A stretch of DNA of 64,000 nt from Microbacterium sp. 3J1 (GCF_001049495.1 NZ_CDWI01000007.1:186001-250000), one strand, 5' to 3'; positions 1 through 8,900 are shown, counted from the stretch's first letter. The notes: generated by a model not told the origin, from the letters alone. Translations and numbers: made by a program.

Positions 1-531
1 CAGCGGCTCTCGCTCGAAGGCGACTTCGACCGGTACTTCGCGCTGTACTGCCCGGCCGGATACGAGGTCGACGCTCTCTACCTCTTCACGCCCGACGTCA
101 TGGCGCGCTTCATCGACCACGCCGCCCAGCTCGACGTCGAGATCGTCGACGACTGGCTCTTCCTCTACGCACGCCGCGACGTGTCGACGCTCGACCCGGC
201 GACGTGGGCCTGGCTGTTCGGCGCCGTCGGGGCGCTGCTCACAAAGCTCGACCAGTGGGCGCGGTGGCGCGACGATCGCCTGCGGCTGGGCGCTCAGCAG
301 CATCCGGCCGCGGTGCCCGCGCCATCCGCTTCAGCGCCCGCGCATCCGGCGCTCCCGTTCTCCCCGCCGCAGGGTCTGCTCACGCCGCCGCCGATCGGCG
401 TGGCTCCTCCCGGTCGCCGCCTTCGGCGTCGCGGGCCCTGGCTCATCGTCGGGATCGTCCTCGGCGCGGTGTTCCTCACGACCGCGCTGCCGTTCGCGGT
501 CGGGATCCTCTCCGTCCTGCTGGCGCCGTAG
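1..531 (+). CDS. Conserved hypothetical protein, C-terminal 176 residues (start lies before the window)
   Basis: The reading frame is open from base 1 and ends at the TAG at 529-531, so the true start lies upstream. The visible part has a folded region of about 90 residues ending in a Trp-rich stretch, then a Pro/Ala-rich linker, then an Arg-rich segment followed by one hydrophobic helix of about 25 residues at the very C-terminus. That order suggests a cytosolic domain tethered to the membrane by a C-terminal anchor. I do not recognise a named family and assign no function. It ends about 200 bases before the next gene, so it is probably not part of the following ABC operon. Confidence 0.75.
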   Translation, partial: QRLSLEGDFDRYFALYCPAGYEVDALYLFTPDVMARFIDHAAQLDVEIVDDWLFLYARRDVSTLDPATWAWLFGAVGALLTKLDQWARWRDDRLRLGAQQHPAAVPAPSASAPAHPALPFSPPQGLLTPPPIGVAPPGRRLRRRGPWLIVGIVLGAVFLTTALPFAVGILSVLLAP

Positions 532-623
532 CCCCCTACGTCCTCCCCCCGTCACTCGGATCCTCGCGGAGGCGTCCTCCTCGCGGCGGAGGCACGGGGT
601 GACCCACCCGTGACGATCCCCGA

Positions 624-659
624 CGATCCGCCGCACGATCCGCCGCACGATCCGCCGCA
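624..659 (+). repeat. Three perfect tandem copies of a 12-bp unit
   Basis: CGATCCGCCGCA occurs three times head to tail in the gap before the ABC exporter genes. No function is apparent. The copy number may vary between strains. Confidence 0.7.
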
Positions 660-745
660 TGGGGGATGCCGCGGCGATGCGCTCCTCCGTAGCGTGAAGG
701 CATGCGATGCAGTGTGCAGACCCCGACCGGATGGAGCGAGACGAC

Positions 746-1642
746 GTGACCACAGGAAAGCTGGTCCTGACCGGCATCACCAAGAGCTACGGCACGCGGC
801 GCGTGCTCGACGATGTGTCGTTCGAGGTCGCGCCCGGGCGGCTGACCGGGTTCGTCGGAGGCAACGGTGCGGGCAAGACGACGACCATGCGCATCGTCCT
901 CGGGCTCCTCAACTCCGACGGCGGCCAGGTCGCCCTCGACGGTCGGGCGCTCACCAGCGCCGACCGCCGCCAGTTCGGATACATGCCCGAAGAGCGCGGC
1001 CTGTATCCGAAGATGAAGGTGCTGGAGCAGATCGTGTACCTCGCGCGACTGCACGGCTTCGACAAGACGGATGCCACGACGCGGGCGACCGCGCTGCTCA
1101 CCGAGCTCGGTCTCGAGGAGCGCCTGAACGACACCATCGAGTCGCTGTCGCTCGGCAACCAGCAGCGGGCGCAGATCGCCGCCGCCCTGGTGCACGACCC
1201 CGAGGTGCTCATCCTCGACGAGCCGTTCTCAGGCCTCGACCCGCTGGCGGTCGACGTCGTCGCGTCGGTGCTGCAGTCCTCCGCCGCCCGGGGCGCCTCG
1301 ATCCTGTTCTCCTCGCATCAGCTCGACGTCGTCGAACGGCTCTGCGACGACCTCGTCATCCTCGCCGGCGGCACCATCCGCGCCGCCGGATCCCGCGACG
1401 GGCTGCGCGCTCAGCACGCCGGCGACCGGTACGAGCTCGTCTCCGCCGGGGACGCCGGCTGGCTGCGCTCCGAGCCGGGGGTCACCGTCCTCGACTTCGA
1501 GGGCGGCTACGCCCTGTTCGACGCCGACGGACCCGAGACGGCTCAGCGGGTGCTCCGCACCGCCGTCGATCGCGGCGATGTCGCGAGCTTCGCTCCCAAG
1601 CATCCGTCCCTCGCCCAGATCTTCAAGGAGGTCATCCAGTGA
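746..1642 (+). CDS. ABC-2 type exporter, ATP-binding protein (NatA/CcmA-like)
   Basis: A 298-residue ATPase that would power the permease encoded immediately downstream. Walker A (GGNGAGKTT) is at residues 38-46, followed by the ABC signature (LSLGNQQRAQ) and Walker B with the catalytic Glu (LILDEP), then a D-loop (SGLDP) and a switch His (SSHQ). The C-terminal 80 residues form the DUF4162-like extension usual in drug or Na+ exporter ATPases. I chose the GTG at 746 because GGAG lies 9 nt upstream and the family normally starts just before this point; ATG at 731 or 707 is also possible. The stop overlaps the permease start by four bases (GTGA), so the two are cotranslated. Substrate unknown. 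Confidence 0.93.
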   Translation: MTTGKLVLTGITKSYGTRRVLDDVSFEVAPGRLTGFVGGNGAGKTTTMRIVLGLLNSDGGQVALDGRALTSADRRQFGYMPEERGLYPKMKVLEQIVYLARLHGFDKTDATTRATALLTELGLEERLNDTIESLSLGNQQRAQIAAALVHDPEVLILDEPFSGLDPLAVDVVASVLQSSAARGASILFSSHQLDVVERLCDDLVILAGGTIRAAGSRDGLRAQHAGDRYELVSAGDAGWLRSEPGVTVLDFEGGYALFDADGPETAQRVLRTAVDRGDVASFAPKHPSLAQIFKEVIQ

Positions 1643-2760
1643 GCACCTCGTCCCCCGCTTCGCGGCCCGCGCGTTCCTCCGTGGGCTCAGGTCTGCAGGC
1701 CTCGATGATCTGGCTCGTCGCCGAGCGCGAGATCGGATCCAAGCTGCGCAGCAAGGCGTTCCTCATCTCGACCGGCATCCTGCTGCTGCTCGCTCTCGCG
1801 GGCATCGTGATCGGCGGCTTCGCCAGCCAGAACACCGAGGCGATGCCGGTGGCGGCGACCTCGGAGACGGCATCCGTCGTGTCGGCCCTGCCCGACGTCG
1901 AGGTGACGGAGGTCTCCGATAAGGCCGAGGCCGAAGAGCTCCTCCGCTCCGAGAAGGTCGATGCCGCCGTCCTCCCCGGCGAGGGTCCGACCGGACTCAC
2001 GGTCGTGGCCCTCAAGGACGCGCCGAGCGGTCTCGTCTCGGGGCTGTCGCAGGCTCCGACCGTCGAGATCCTCGAGCCGGCGACCACCAACCCGCTGCTG
2101 CGGTACTTCATCGCCATCGCGTTCGGCATCGTGTTCATGGGTGCCGCCGCGACCTTCGGAGGCACCATCGCGCAGAGCGTCGTCGAGGAGAAGCAGACCC
2201 GCGTGGTCGAGATCCTGCTGTCGTCGATCTCGGCGCGCACGCTGCTCGCCGGCAAGGTGATCGGCAACACGATCCTCGCGATGGGTCAGATCCTCGCCCT
2301 CGCGGCGGTCGCGACGATCGGCCTGATCGTGACGGGCCAGCGCGAGGTGCTCGCGACCCTCGGCGCCCCGATCATCTGGTTCGCGGTGTTCTTCCTGTTC
2401 GGATTCATCCTGCTCGCCGCGCTGTTCGCCGCAGCGGCGTCGATGGTGTCGCGTCAGGAGGACATCGGCTCGACCACGACCCCGATCACGATGCTGATCA
2501 TGGCGCCGTACGTGCTGGTGATCATCTTCAACGACAACCCGCTGGTGCTGACGATCATGTCGTACGTGCCGTTCTCCGCTCCGGTCGGCATGCCGATGCG
2601 GCTGTTCGTGGGCGAGGCGCAGTGGTGGGAGCCGCTGCTCAGCCTCGTGATCCTGCTGGCGAGCTGTGTCGCGGCGATCGTGATCGGCGCGAAGATCTAC
2701 GAGAACTCGCTGCTGCGCATGGGCTCGCGGGTCAAGCTCGGCGAGGCGCTGCGGGGCTGA
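1639..2760 (+). CDS. ABC-2 type exporter, permease subunit (NatB-like)
   Basis: This 373-residue membrane protein begins with a GTG inside the stop of the ATPase gene, giving tight translational coupling. One transmembrane helix near residue 40 is followed by a roughly 100-residue extracytoplasmic domain and then five or six helices in the C-terminal half, which is the ABC2_membrane_3 (NatB/YhaP) topology. With its partner it would form a homodimeric exporter of the Na+, drug or peptide type. The sequence does not reveal the substrate. Confidence 0.92.
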   Translation: MSTSSPASRPARSSVGSGLQASMIWLVAEREIGSKLRSKAFLISTGILLLLALAGIVIGGFASQNTEAMPVAATSETASVVSALPDVEVTEVSDKAEAEELLRSEKVDAAVLPGEGPTGLTVVALKDAPSGLVSGLSQAPTVEILEPATTNPLLRYFIAIAFGIVFMGAAATFGGTIAQSVVEEKQTRVVEILLSSISARTLLAGKVIGNTILAMGQILALAAVATIGLIVTGQREVLATLGAPIIWFAVFFLFGFILLAALFAAAASMVSRQEDIGSTTTPITMLIMAPYVLVIIFNDNPLVLTIMSYVPFSAPVGMPMRLFVGEAQWWEPLLSLVILLASCVAAIVIGAKIYENSLLRMGSRVKLGEALRG

Positions 2761-2803
2761 CCCGACGCACTCTCCACACGCCCTCTCCACGCACTCTCCA
2801 CAC

Positions 2804-2885
2804 GCACAACTTCGGATGCCGCGGCTGACACGCCGCGGCATCCGTCGTTCATCCGGCGTGTCACGCCGCCCATCCGAAGTTGTGC
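2804..2885. repeat. Nested inverted repeat, dispersed intergenic element (copy 1)
   Basis: GCACAACTTCGGATG at 2804-2818 and its exact reverse complement at 2871-2885 enclose a second inverted pair (GACACGCCG and CGGCGTGTC). The same 15-mer occurs again at 53769-53783 beside another GACACGCCG stem. It lies between the convergent exporter and putA genes, so it may also work as a bidirectional terminator. Confidence 0.75.
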
Positions 2886-2929
2886 TCGTCCAGGGTGCGG
2901 GGGCCGAGGTCAGATCCGGGCGGGAGGGG

Positions 2930-2983
2930 CAGACCGGGCAGACCGGGCCGACCGGGCCGACCGGGCCGACCGGGCCGGACGGG
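2930..2983 (+). repeat. 9-bp minisatellite, six copies, directly after putA
   Basis: Six successive 9-mers of the form CMGACCGGG (the last is CCGGACGGG) run up to the base before the putA stop codon. It is a simple tandem repeat and a good candidate for length variation between strains. Confidence 0.75.
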
Positions 2984-5900
2984 TCAGAGCAGCCCGTCCG
3001 ACAGGGTGGTGGGGTTGCCGAAGCGGTGGTTGGTGATCGAGATCGCCTGCTCATGCAGGAACGGGAGCATCTCGACGCGACCTGCACCGGTGACGGCGTG
3101 CGACCACACGGCGACATCGGGGGTACCGCCGAGCGCCTCGAACAGGGCCGAGGGGTCGCCTCCGACCAGACGGACCCGCTGCCAGGTGTGCTCCGCCTTG
3201 GCAGCCGCCTTCGCGAAGCGCGCGACCCACGCGGCGTCCTTCTCCTGTGCGACCGTCACGCCCTGGGCGCGCAGCGCCTTCTCGACGCGAGAGGGCAGCA
3301 CCGCCGCGGACACCGTGAAGGGGCTGCCGCTTCGGAGGGCGGCGGCGATCACGCGGATGCCGTCGACCAGCGACGCGCCCTCCGCGATGCGCACGTCGGC
3401 CGCGACCGGACGGTACCGGAAGACGTTGCGCTCGACCTCGAGCCCGGACTTGTCGGTCACGGCGCCGAACTCGTCGACCCACGCACGCTCGTCGGATGCC
3501 GCGGCGCGATGCAGCCACTCGATCTCGACCGCGTCGAGGGCGGCGGCGGATGCGGTCAGCAGCGCCTCGACGGCGGGGGCCGTCGCGGCGCCCGGAGCGG
3601 CTGCGGGGAGCTCGGCGCGTGTCCAGTCGCCGAGCCCGAACAGGTAGTTCGGCCCTCCGGCCTTGGCGCCCGCTCCGACGGCCGAGCGCTTCCACCCGCC
3701 GAACGGCTGACGCTGCACGATCGCCCCGGTGATGCCGCGGTTGACGTAGAGGTTGCCGGCCTCGACGCCGTCGATCCACGTCGCGACCTCGGCGGAGTCC
3801 AGCGAGTGGATGCCGGCGGTCAGACCGTAGTCGACCGCGTTCTGCAGACGGATCGCCTCGTCGAGGTCCTTCGCGTGCATGATGCCGAGCACCGGGCCGA
3901 AGAACTCCGTCAGGTGGGTGGTGGATCCGGGAGCGACACCGATCTTCACGCCGGGGGTCCACTGGCGACCCTCGTCATCGAGCTTCTTCGGCTCGACGAG
4001 CCAGCGCTCGCCCTTGTCGAGGGTCGTGAGCGCGGTCAGCAGCTTGCCGTCGGCGGGCTCGATGATCGGCCCCATCTGGGTCGCCGGGTCGTCGGGCAGG
4101 CCCACGCGCATCGACGTCACCGCATCGACGAGCTGACGCTCGAAGCGCTCGGAGTCCGCGACCGAGCCGACGAGGATGGCGAGGGATGCCGCGGAGCATT
4201 TCTGCCCCGCGTGCCCGAACGCGCTGCGGGCGACGTCGGCGGCCGCGAGGTCGAGGTCGGCCGACGGCGTCACGATGATCGCGTTCTTGCCGCTGGTCTC
4301 GGCGAGCAGCGGCAGGTCGGAGCGGAACGAGCGGAATAGCTGCGCCGTCTCGTACGCACCCGTGAGGATCACGCGGTCGACCGCAGGGCTGGCGACGAGC
4401 TGGGTACCCAGGTCGCGGTTCGCGAGGTCGACGAGTGCGAGCAGGTCGCGGGGCACGCCCGCAGCCCACAGGGCCTCGACCATGACGGCACCGCACCGCT
4501 GGGTCAGCTTCGCCGGCTTGATGACGACGCCTGATCCGGAGGCGAGACCGGCGAGCACACCGCCCGCGGGGATCGCGACGGGGAAGTTCCACGGCGGGGT
4601 GACGACCGTGACCTTCGACGGCACGAACTCGGCGCCGGGGATGCTCTCGAGGTCCAGAGCGCGCTCGGCGTAGTAGTGCGCGAAGTCGATGGCCTCGCTC
4701 ACCTCGGGGTCGGCCTCGGCGATGGTCTTGCCCGCCTCGTGCGCCATGATCTCGATCAGCTGGCCGCGTCGCGCGGCGAGCTCGTCACCCGCGCGGTGCA
4801 GCACCGCGGCACGCTCGGCCGCAGGCAGGGCGGCCCACCTCGCCGCCGCCGCGGTGGCAGCGGCGAAGACGCCGTCGAGCTCGTCGCGCGTCTCGACGCG
4901 GCCCAGGGCGATGGAGTCGAGGCCCAGTGTGGAGTCGACCGAACGCGCGAGGATCTCGCGACCCCAGGTGCGGTTGCCGGCGATGGCCGGGTCGCTGTCG
5001 GGCTGGTTCGCGAAGCCCGTGGTCGTCGCGGTGCGGCCGGCAGCAGCATCCGCCGCCTCCGCCGCGCGATCCTGCACGCGGTTCGACGCGGGCACGCTGC
5101 GGTCCGCCTCGAGGGCGGCGAGCGAACGCTCGAAGCGCTCGCGCTCGCGAGTGAGCAGCTGCGGGTTCGACGCGAGCTCGAACACCGCCGACATGAAGTT
5201 CTCGGGGCTCGCGTTCTCCTCGAGGCGGCGCACGAGGTAGGCGATCGCGACGTCGAACTCGGCCGGGTTCACGACCGGCGTGTAGAGCAGCAGCTGTCCG
5301 ACGTCCTTGCGCACGGCCTCGGCCTGACCGGTCGCCATGCCGAGGAGCATCTCGTACTCCACGGCATCGGTGACGTTCCGGTCCTTCGCGAGCAGCCACG
5401 TGTACGCGATGTCGAAGAGGTTGTGACCCGCGACGCCGATGCGCACGGCATCCAGGCGCTCCGGCGTCATCGCCCAGTCGAGCACGCGCTTGTAGTTGGT
5501 GTCGGAGTCCTGCTTGGTGCCGTAGGTCGCGAGCGGCCAGCCGTGCACCTTCGCGTCGACCTCCTCCATGGCGAGGTTGGCGCCCTTGACGACGCGGACC
5601 TTGATGGCGGCGCCGCCCCGGGCCCGGCGAGCCGCCGCCCACTCCTGCAGGCGCTGCATCGCCGAGAGGGCGTCGGGCAGGTAGGCCTGCAGCACGATGC
5701 CCGCCTCGAGGTTCTCGAGCCCCGGCTGATCGAGGATGCTCGTGAACGCGGCGATGGTGAGGTCGAGGTCGCGGTACTCCTCCATGTCGAGGTTGATGAA
5801 CTTGGTGCGGCCGTTCGCCTCCGACGCGGCCGCCAGCTCGTACAGCGGCGTGAGCTTCTCGACGACATCGGCGACGGCCTCGTCGAACGACCACATCGAG

Positions 5901-6472
5901 AGCTGGCTGACCACGCTCGAGACCTTGATCGAGACGTAGTCGACGTCCTTGCGGGCGAGGAAGTCGTAGGTGCCCTGCAGGCGTCGTCCGGCCTCGCGCT
6001 CGCCGAGCACGGCCTCGCCGAGGAGGTTGAGGTTCAGGCGGTTGCCGCTCTTGCGCAGCTTCGCGATCGCGGGGCCGAGCTTCGACGGCGTGGCGTCGAG
6101 AACGAGGTGTCCCACCATCGCGCGCAGCACCCGGCGTGAGATCGGCACCACGACGCCGGGGAGCTTCGGCGCCCAGAATCCGCCGGTCTTGATGGCCGCC
6201 CGCAGGTACGCCGGAAGGAGGGTCGGGGTGATCTCAGAGATCTCGGCGAGCTTGCGACCGGCGACGCTGAGGTCTTCGGGGCGCATCACGCCGTCGACGA
6301 ACCCGACGGTGAAGGCGAGTCCGTTCGGGTCCTTGAGGACCTCGGACAGGCGCTGGGCGGCGGGCTCGACGGGATGCGTCTCGCTCTCAGCGAGCCAGCG
6401 CTGCACCAGGGCTGCGACGTCTTCGGTGCGCGGCGTGGTCTCGGGTGTGGTGGTGTCGGCGGCGACGGTCAT
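2984..6472 (-). CDS. putA: Bifunctional proline dehydrogenase / L-glutamate gamma-semialdehyde dehydrogenase
   Basis: A 1162-residue PutA that oxidises proline to P5C with FAD and then P5C/glutamate semialdehyde to glutamate with NAD+. The N-terminal half is the PRODH barrel (about residues 130-450). The C-terminal half is the aldehyde dehydrogenase domain with PPWNFP, the base Glu in LAETSGKNA and catalytic Cys759 in GQKCSA, followed by about 200 extra residues found in long PutA types. There is no N-terminal DNA-binding ribbon-helix-helix, so it is not a self-regulating PutA. The ATG at 6472 has GAGAGG nine bases upstream; further upstream ATGs lack support. The divergent LysR gene is the likely regulator. 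Confidence 0.96.
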   Translation of the reverse strand: MTVAADTTTPETTPRTEDVAALVQRWLAESETHPVEPAAQRLSEVLKDPNGLAFTVGFVDGVMRPEDLSVAGRKLAEISEITPTLLPAYLRAAIKTGGFWAPKLPGVVVPISRRVLRAMVGHLVLDATPSKLGPAIAKLRKSGNRLNLNLLGEAVLGEREAGRRLQGTYDFLARKDVDYVSIKVSSVVSQLSMWSFDEAVADVVEKLTPLYELAAASEANGRTKFINLDMEEYRDLDLTIAAFTSILDQPGLENLEAGIVLQAYLPDALSAMQRLQEWAAARRARGGAAIKVRVVKGANLAMEEVDAKVHGWPLATYGTKQDSDTNYKRVLDWAMTPERLDAVRIGVAGHNLFDIAYTWLLAKDRNVTDAVEYEMLLGMATGQAEAVRKDVGQLLLYTPVVNPAEFDVAIAYLVRRLEENASPENFMSAVFELASNPQLLTRERERFERSLAALEADRSVPASNRVQDRAAEAADAAAGRTATTTGFANQPDSDPAIAGNRTWGREILARSVDSTLGLDSIALGRVETRDELDGVFAAATAAAARWAALPAAERAAVLHRAGDELAARRGQLIEIMAHEAGKTIAEADPEVSEAIDFAHYYAERALDLESIPGAEFVPSKVTVVTPPWNFPVAIPAGGVLAGLASGSGVVIKPAKLTQRCGAVMVEALWAAGVPRDLLALVDLANRDLGTQLVASPAVDRVILTGAYETAQLFRSFRSDLPLLAETSGKNAIIVTPSADLDLAAADVARSAFGHAGQKCSAASLAILVGSVADSERFERQLVDAVTSMRVGLPDDPATQMGPIIEPADGKLLTALTTLDKGERWLVEPKKLDDEGRQWTPGVKIGVAPGSTTHLTEFFGPVLGIMHAKDLDEAIRLQNAVDYGLTAGIHSLDSAEVATWIDGVEAGNLYVNRGITGAIVQRQPFGGWKRSAVGAGAKAGGPNYLFGLGDWTRAELPAAAPGAATAPAVEALLTASAAALDAVEIEWLHRAAASDERAWVDEFGAVTDKSGLEVERNVFRYRPVAADVRIAEGASLVDGIRVIAAALRSGSPFTVSAAVLPSRVEKALRAQGVTVAQEKDAAWVARFAKAAAKAEHTWQRVRLVGGDPSALFEALGGTPDVAVWSHAVTGAGRVEMLPFLHEQAISITNHRFGNPTTLSDGLL

Positions 6473-6577
6473 GAGCGGGTACCTCTCGGGGGATCGCACA
6501 CCCGGGTTCGTGTGCGGCTCGATCATTGTCGGGCCGCCGAGTAGGCTACGTCTATCAACCGATCCGAGCGGATTCTG

Positions 6578-6592
6578 TTCGGCTGAGCTGAA
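6578..6592. promoter_or_regulatory. Candidate LysR-type operator between putA and its divergent regulator
   Basis: A 15-base interrupted palindrome, TTCGGCTGAGCTGAA, with one mismatched pair, lies in the 160-bp divergent region close to the LysR start. It fits the T-N11-A pattern of LysR boxes. This is inference from position and symmetry only. Confidence 0.35.
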
Positions 6593-6632
6593 CGATTGCG
6601 TAGCCGACCACCACGGCGACAGGAGAGAGCGG

Positions 6633-7544
6633 ATGCTGGACGTCAACAGGCTCCGGATGCTCGTCGAGCTGTCCCGCCGCGGCACCCTGTCTGCGGTGGC
6701 CGACGCGCTGTCGTACAGCAAGGCCTCGGTGTCGCAGCAGCTCGCCGCGCTCGAGCGCGAAGTCGGCGTCCCGCTGCTGCGCAGGGTCGGCCGCGGCGTG
6801 CAGTTCACGCCTCAGGGAAACGTCCTCGTCGCGCAGGCGATCGCGATCCTCGACCAGCTCGAGCACGCCGAGGTCGCCGTCGCGGAATCTCTGACCGAGG
6901 TCACCGGAACGGTGCACATCGCCGTCTTCCAGTCGGCCGCGCATTCGCTGCTCCCCCGCTCGCTCGAGGCGTTGAAGTCCGAGCATCCGGCGCTGAGGGT
7001 CGAGGTCACCGAATGCGACCCCGAGACCGGACTCGTGGGCGTCTCGAGTCGGGACTTCGACCTCATCCTCGCCGAGCAGTACCCCGGCCGTACGCGCCCC
7101 ATCCACGCCGACCTCGATCGCGTGGTTCTCGCGCACGACGCGATCGCACTGGCGAGGAGCGCGCCGGGCGACGTGACCGGTACGGATGCCGCCGCTGCCC
7201 TGTGGGCGACCCGAGACGACCCCTGGGTGCTGGAGCCGGCGGGCACCGCATCCCGCGCCTGGGCCGAGCAGCTGTGCCGCACCGCGGGCTTCGAGCCGGA
7301 CGTCCGCTTCGAGGTCGCCGACCTCACCGCGCACGTGCGCCTGATCCATGCGGGTCTTGCCGTGGGACTGCTGCCCGAGCTGGTGTGGGCCGGCGACACG
7401 CCCTCGGTCGGCCTCGCCGCGCTGCCCGATGCGCCTCGGCGAGAGATCTTCTCGTCCGCACGCCGCGTCTCGGCCGCGGCTCCGTCCATCCGGGCAGTGC
7501 GCAAGGCATTGGCCGGGGCCGCCGCGCACATCCTCCCCGACTGA
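6633..7544 (+). CDS. LysR-family transcriptional regulator, probable regulator of putA
   Basis: A 303-residue LysR protein. Residues 1-60 carry the winged HTH (GTLSAVADALSYSKASVSQQL), followed by the linker helix and a LysR substrate-binding domain. A good ribosome-binding site (AGGAG, about 8 nt upstream) supports the ATG at 6633. It is transcribed divergently from putA across 160 bases, the usual arrangement of a LysR protein and its target, so proline or P5C sensing is a reasonable guess. It could also control other amino acid genes. Confidence 0.9.
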   Translation: MLDVNRLRMLVELSRRGTLSAVADALSYSKASVSQQLAALEREVGVPLLRRVGRGVQFTPQGNVLVAQAIAILDQLEHAEVAVAESLTEVTGTVHIAVFQSAAHSLLPRSLEALKSEHPALRVEVTECDPETGLVGVSSRDFDLILAEQYPGRTRPIHADLDRVVLAHDAIALARSAPGDVTGTDAAAALWATRDDPWVLEPAGTASRAWAEQLCRTAGFEPDVRFEVADLTAHVRLIHAGLAVGLLPELVWAGDTPSVGLAALPDAPRREIFSSARRVSAAAPSIRAVRKALAGAAAHILPD

Positions 7545-7564
7545 CGGACCCCTCGCGCAGACGC

Positions 7565-8074
7565 TCAGACGAGCTCGGAGATACGCAGCACCTCGCCGAG
7601 CCGCCACCACGGTGAGCCCGGCGGGAGAGTCCACCCTGCATCCCACCCTCCCCCGGCGTCGTTGAGACCCGAGAGACCGACGCGGAGCTCGACCATCACG
7701 AACCGGGCCGCGGGCCAGAGCAGTGCCGAGCGCGGCGTGAAGGGCCCGAGGCTCTGCACGTACAGGGCGACGAGTCGCGCCGAGTGGTCAGGAGTCGGGT
7801 CGCCGCCGCCGATGTCGCGTTCGAGGAGGTGGCCGCCGGGGAGGCGCGTGCACAGCTCGAGATACGACGACGTCTGCACCGCGAGCGACCTCCAGACCGA
7901 GTCGAGCTCGGGCGAGGACGCGATCGGGAGGTCGGGCAGCGCAGAGGCGAGCACGAGCGTCTTCAGGCACTCCACGACATGCTGCTCGGCCTCGGCGCGC
8001 GGTCGATCACCGAGGCCGGCGACCGTCGCCTCGGCGTACTCCCGCGAGAACGCGGGAAGCGGCGTGCGATCCAT
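7565..8074 (-). CDS. Hypothetical protein, possible glycine-rich-domain-containing (GRDP-like) family
   Basis: A 169-residue soluble protein whose ATG at 8074 is preceded by GAGAGGAG. The central part has the spacing P-x4-D-x-VW-x6-T-x2-Y-x3-C, which resembles the repeat of plant and bacterial glycine-rich-domain-containing proteins, although the usual His after the Trp is Arg here. The C-terminus has several Trp residues. I cannot assign a biochemical role. It ends 20 bases from the end of the convergent LysR gene and is divergent from the nitroreductase gene. Confidence 0.7.
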   Translation of the reverse strand: MDRTPLPAFSREYAEATVAGLGDRPRAEAEQHVVECLKTLVLASALPDLPIASSPELDSVWRSLAVQTSSYLELCTRLPGGHLLERDIGGGDPTPDHSARLVALYVQSLGPFTPRSALLWPAARFVMVELRVGLSGLNDAGGGWDAGWTLPPGSPWWRLGEVLRISELV

Positions 8075-8214
8075 GTCGACTCCTCTCGCCGTTCCTCCGG
8101 TGCGCGTTCGAGAACCATACCCGATCACATGCGGGCGTTTCGTCCCCATGTGGATACAGATGGCGTGGCGCGGCTCGGATGCCTGCCCTCTGCGTCGAGC
8201 GCGCGGAGCCGTGC

Positions 8215-8244
8215 GGGAATATGCATGCACATACATGCGTTCCC
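8215..8244. promoter_or_regulatory. AT-rich imperfect palindrome in a divergent intergenic region
   Basis: GGGAA and TTCCC flank a pair of GCATG/CATGC half-sites in a locally AT-richer stretch, 56 bases before the nitroreductase start. The symmetry suggests a repressor site, but no regulator gene lies next to it. Confidence 0.35.
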
Positions 8245-8299
8245 ACCCCCTGTACGCGGACGAAGGAGTCCGATCGACTCCTTCTCGAAAGGCACTTCC

Positions 8300-8887
8300 G
8301 TGAGTTCTCCCGTCCTCGACCGCACCGCCCCCACCGAGCACCCCGTGCTCGACGTCCTCGCCGGGCGCTGGAGCCCCCGCGCGTACGACGCGCAGAACGA
8401 GATCGACGAGGCCAAGCTCGCGACGGCTCTCGAAGCCGCACGCTGGAGCCCCTCCGCCAACAACTCGCAGCCCTGGCGTTTCATCGTCGCCCGTCGCGGC
8501 ACCGCACTGCACGCGCAGATCGTCGACTCCCTCATGGGCTTCAACCAGATGTGGGCGACGAATGCGGCCGCGCTCGTCGTCGCCGTCGCCGAGACCGCGA
8601 CGGAGGACGGCACTCCCGTCACGCACGCCTTCTACGACCTCGGCCAGGCCGTCGCGCACTTCTCGGTGCAGGCCCACCACGACGGCCTCGTCGTGCATCA
8701 GATGAGCGGCTTCGACCCCGAGGTCGTCCGTGAGTTCGCCGACCTCGACGAGCGCTTCGTCCCCGCCACCGTCATCGCCGTGGGCGAGTTCGGCGACGTC
8801 GACAGCCTGCCCGAGGTGCTGCGCGAGCGCGAGGTCGCCCCGCGCGTGCGTCGCCCGATCGACGAGACGGTCATCCTCAGCGCCTGA
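8300..8887 (+). CDS. Nitroreductase-family flavoprotein
   Basis: A 195-residue FMN-dependent oxidoreductase of the nitroreductase superfamily. The N-terminal RWSPRAYD and SPSANNSQPWRF motifs bind the FMN phosphate and ring, and the length matches a single-domain member. It probably reduces nitro or quinone compounds, or a small metabolite, with NAD(P)H; the physiological substrate cannot be read from sequence. The GTG at 8300 has GAAAGG eight bases upstream. It stands alone between a divergent hypothetical gene and a large hairpin. Confidence 0.9.
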   Translation: MSSPVLDRTAPTEHPVLDVLAGRWSPRAYDAQNEIDEAKLATALEAARWSPSANNSQPWRFIVARRGTALHAQIVDSLMGFNQMWATNAAALVVAVAETATEDGTPVTHAFYDLGQAVAHFSVQAHHDGLVVHQMSGFDPEVVREFADLDERFVPATVIAVGEFGDVDSLPEVLREREVAPRVRRPIDETVILSA

Positions 8888-8900
8888 TCTGCTCGCGAGA

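Noticed and set aside
610..1638. Upstream in-frame extension of the exporter permease frame, opening with PPHDPPH repeats
   Set aside because: It lies antiphase to the ATPase gene, is Arg-rich and low complexity, and is explained by GC-rich codon shadowing. The permease start is fixed by the GTGA overlap at 1639.
2930..2983. Regular repeat considered as a small CRISPR array
   Set aside because: Units are 9 bp and head to tail with no spacers, so it is a minisatellite.
4676..6139. 487-codon plus-strand frame inside putA
   Set aside because: Antisense shadow: the minus strand encodes PutA with all its motifs in this stretch.
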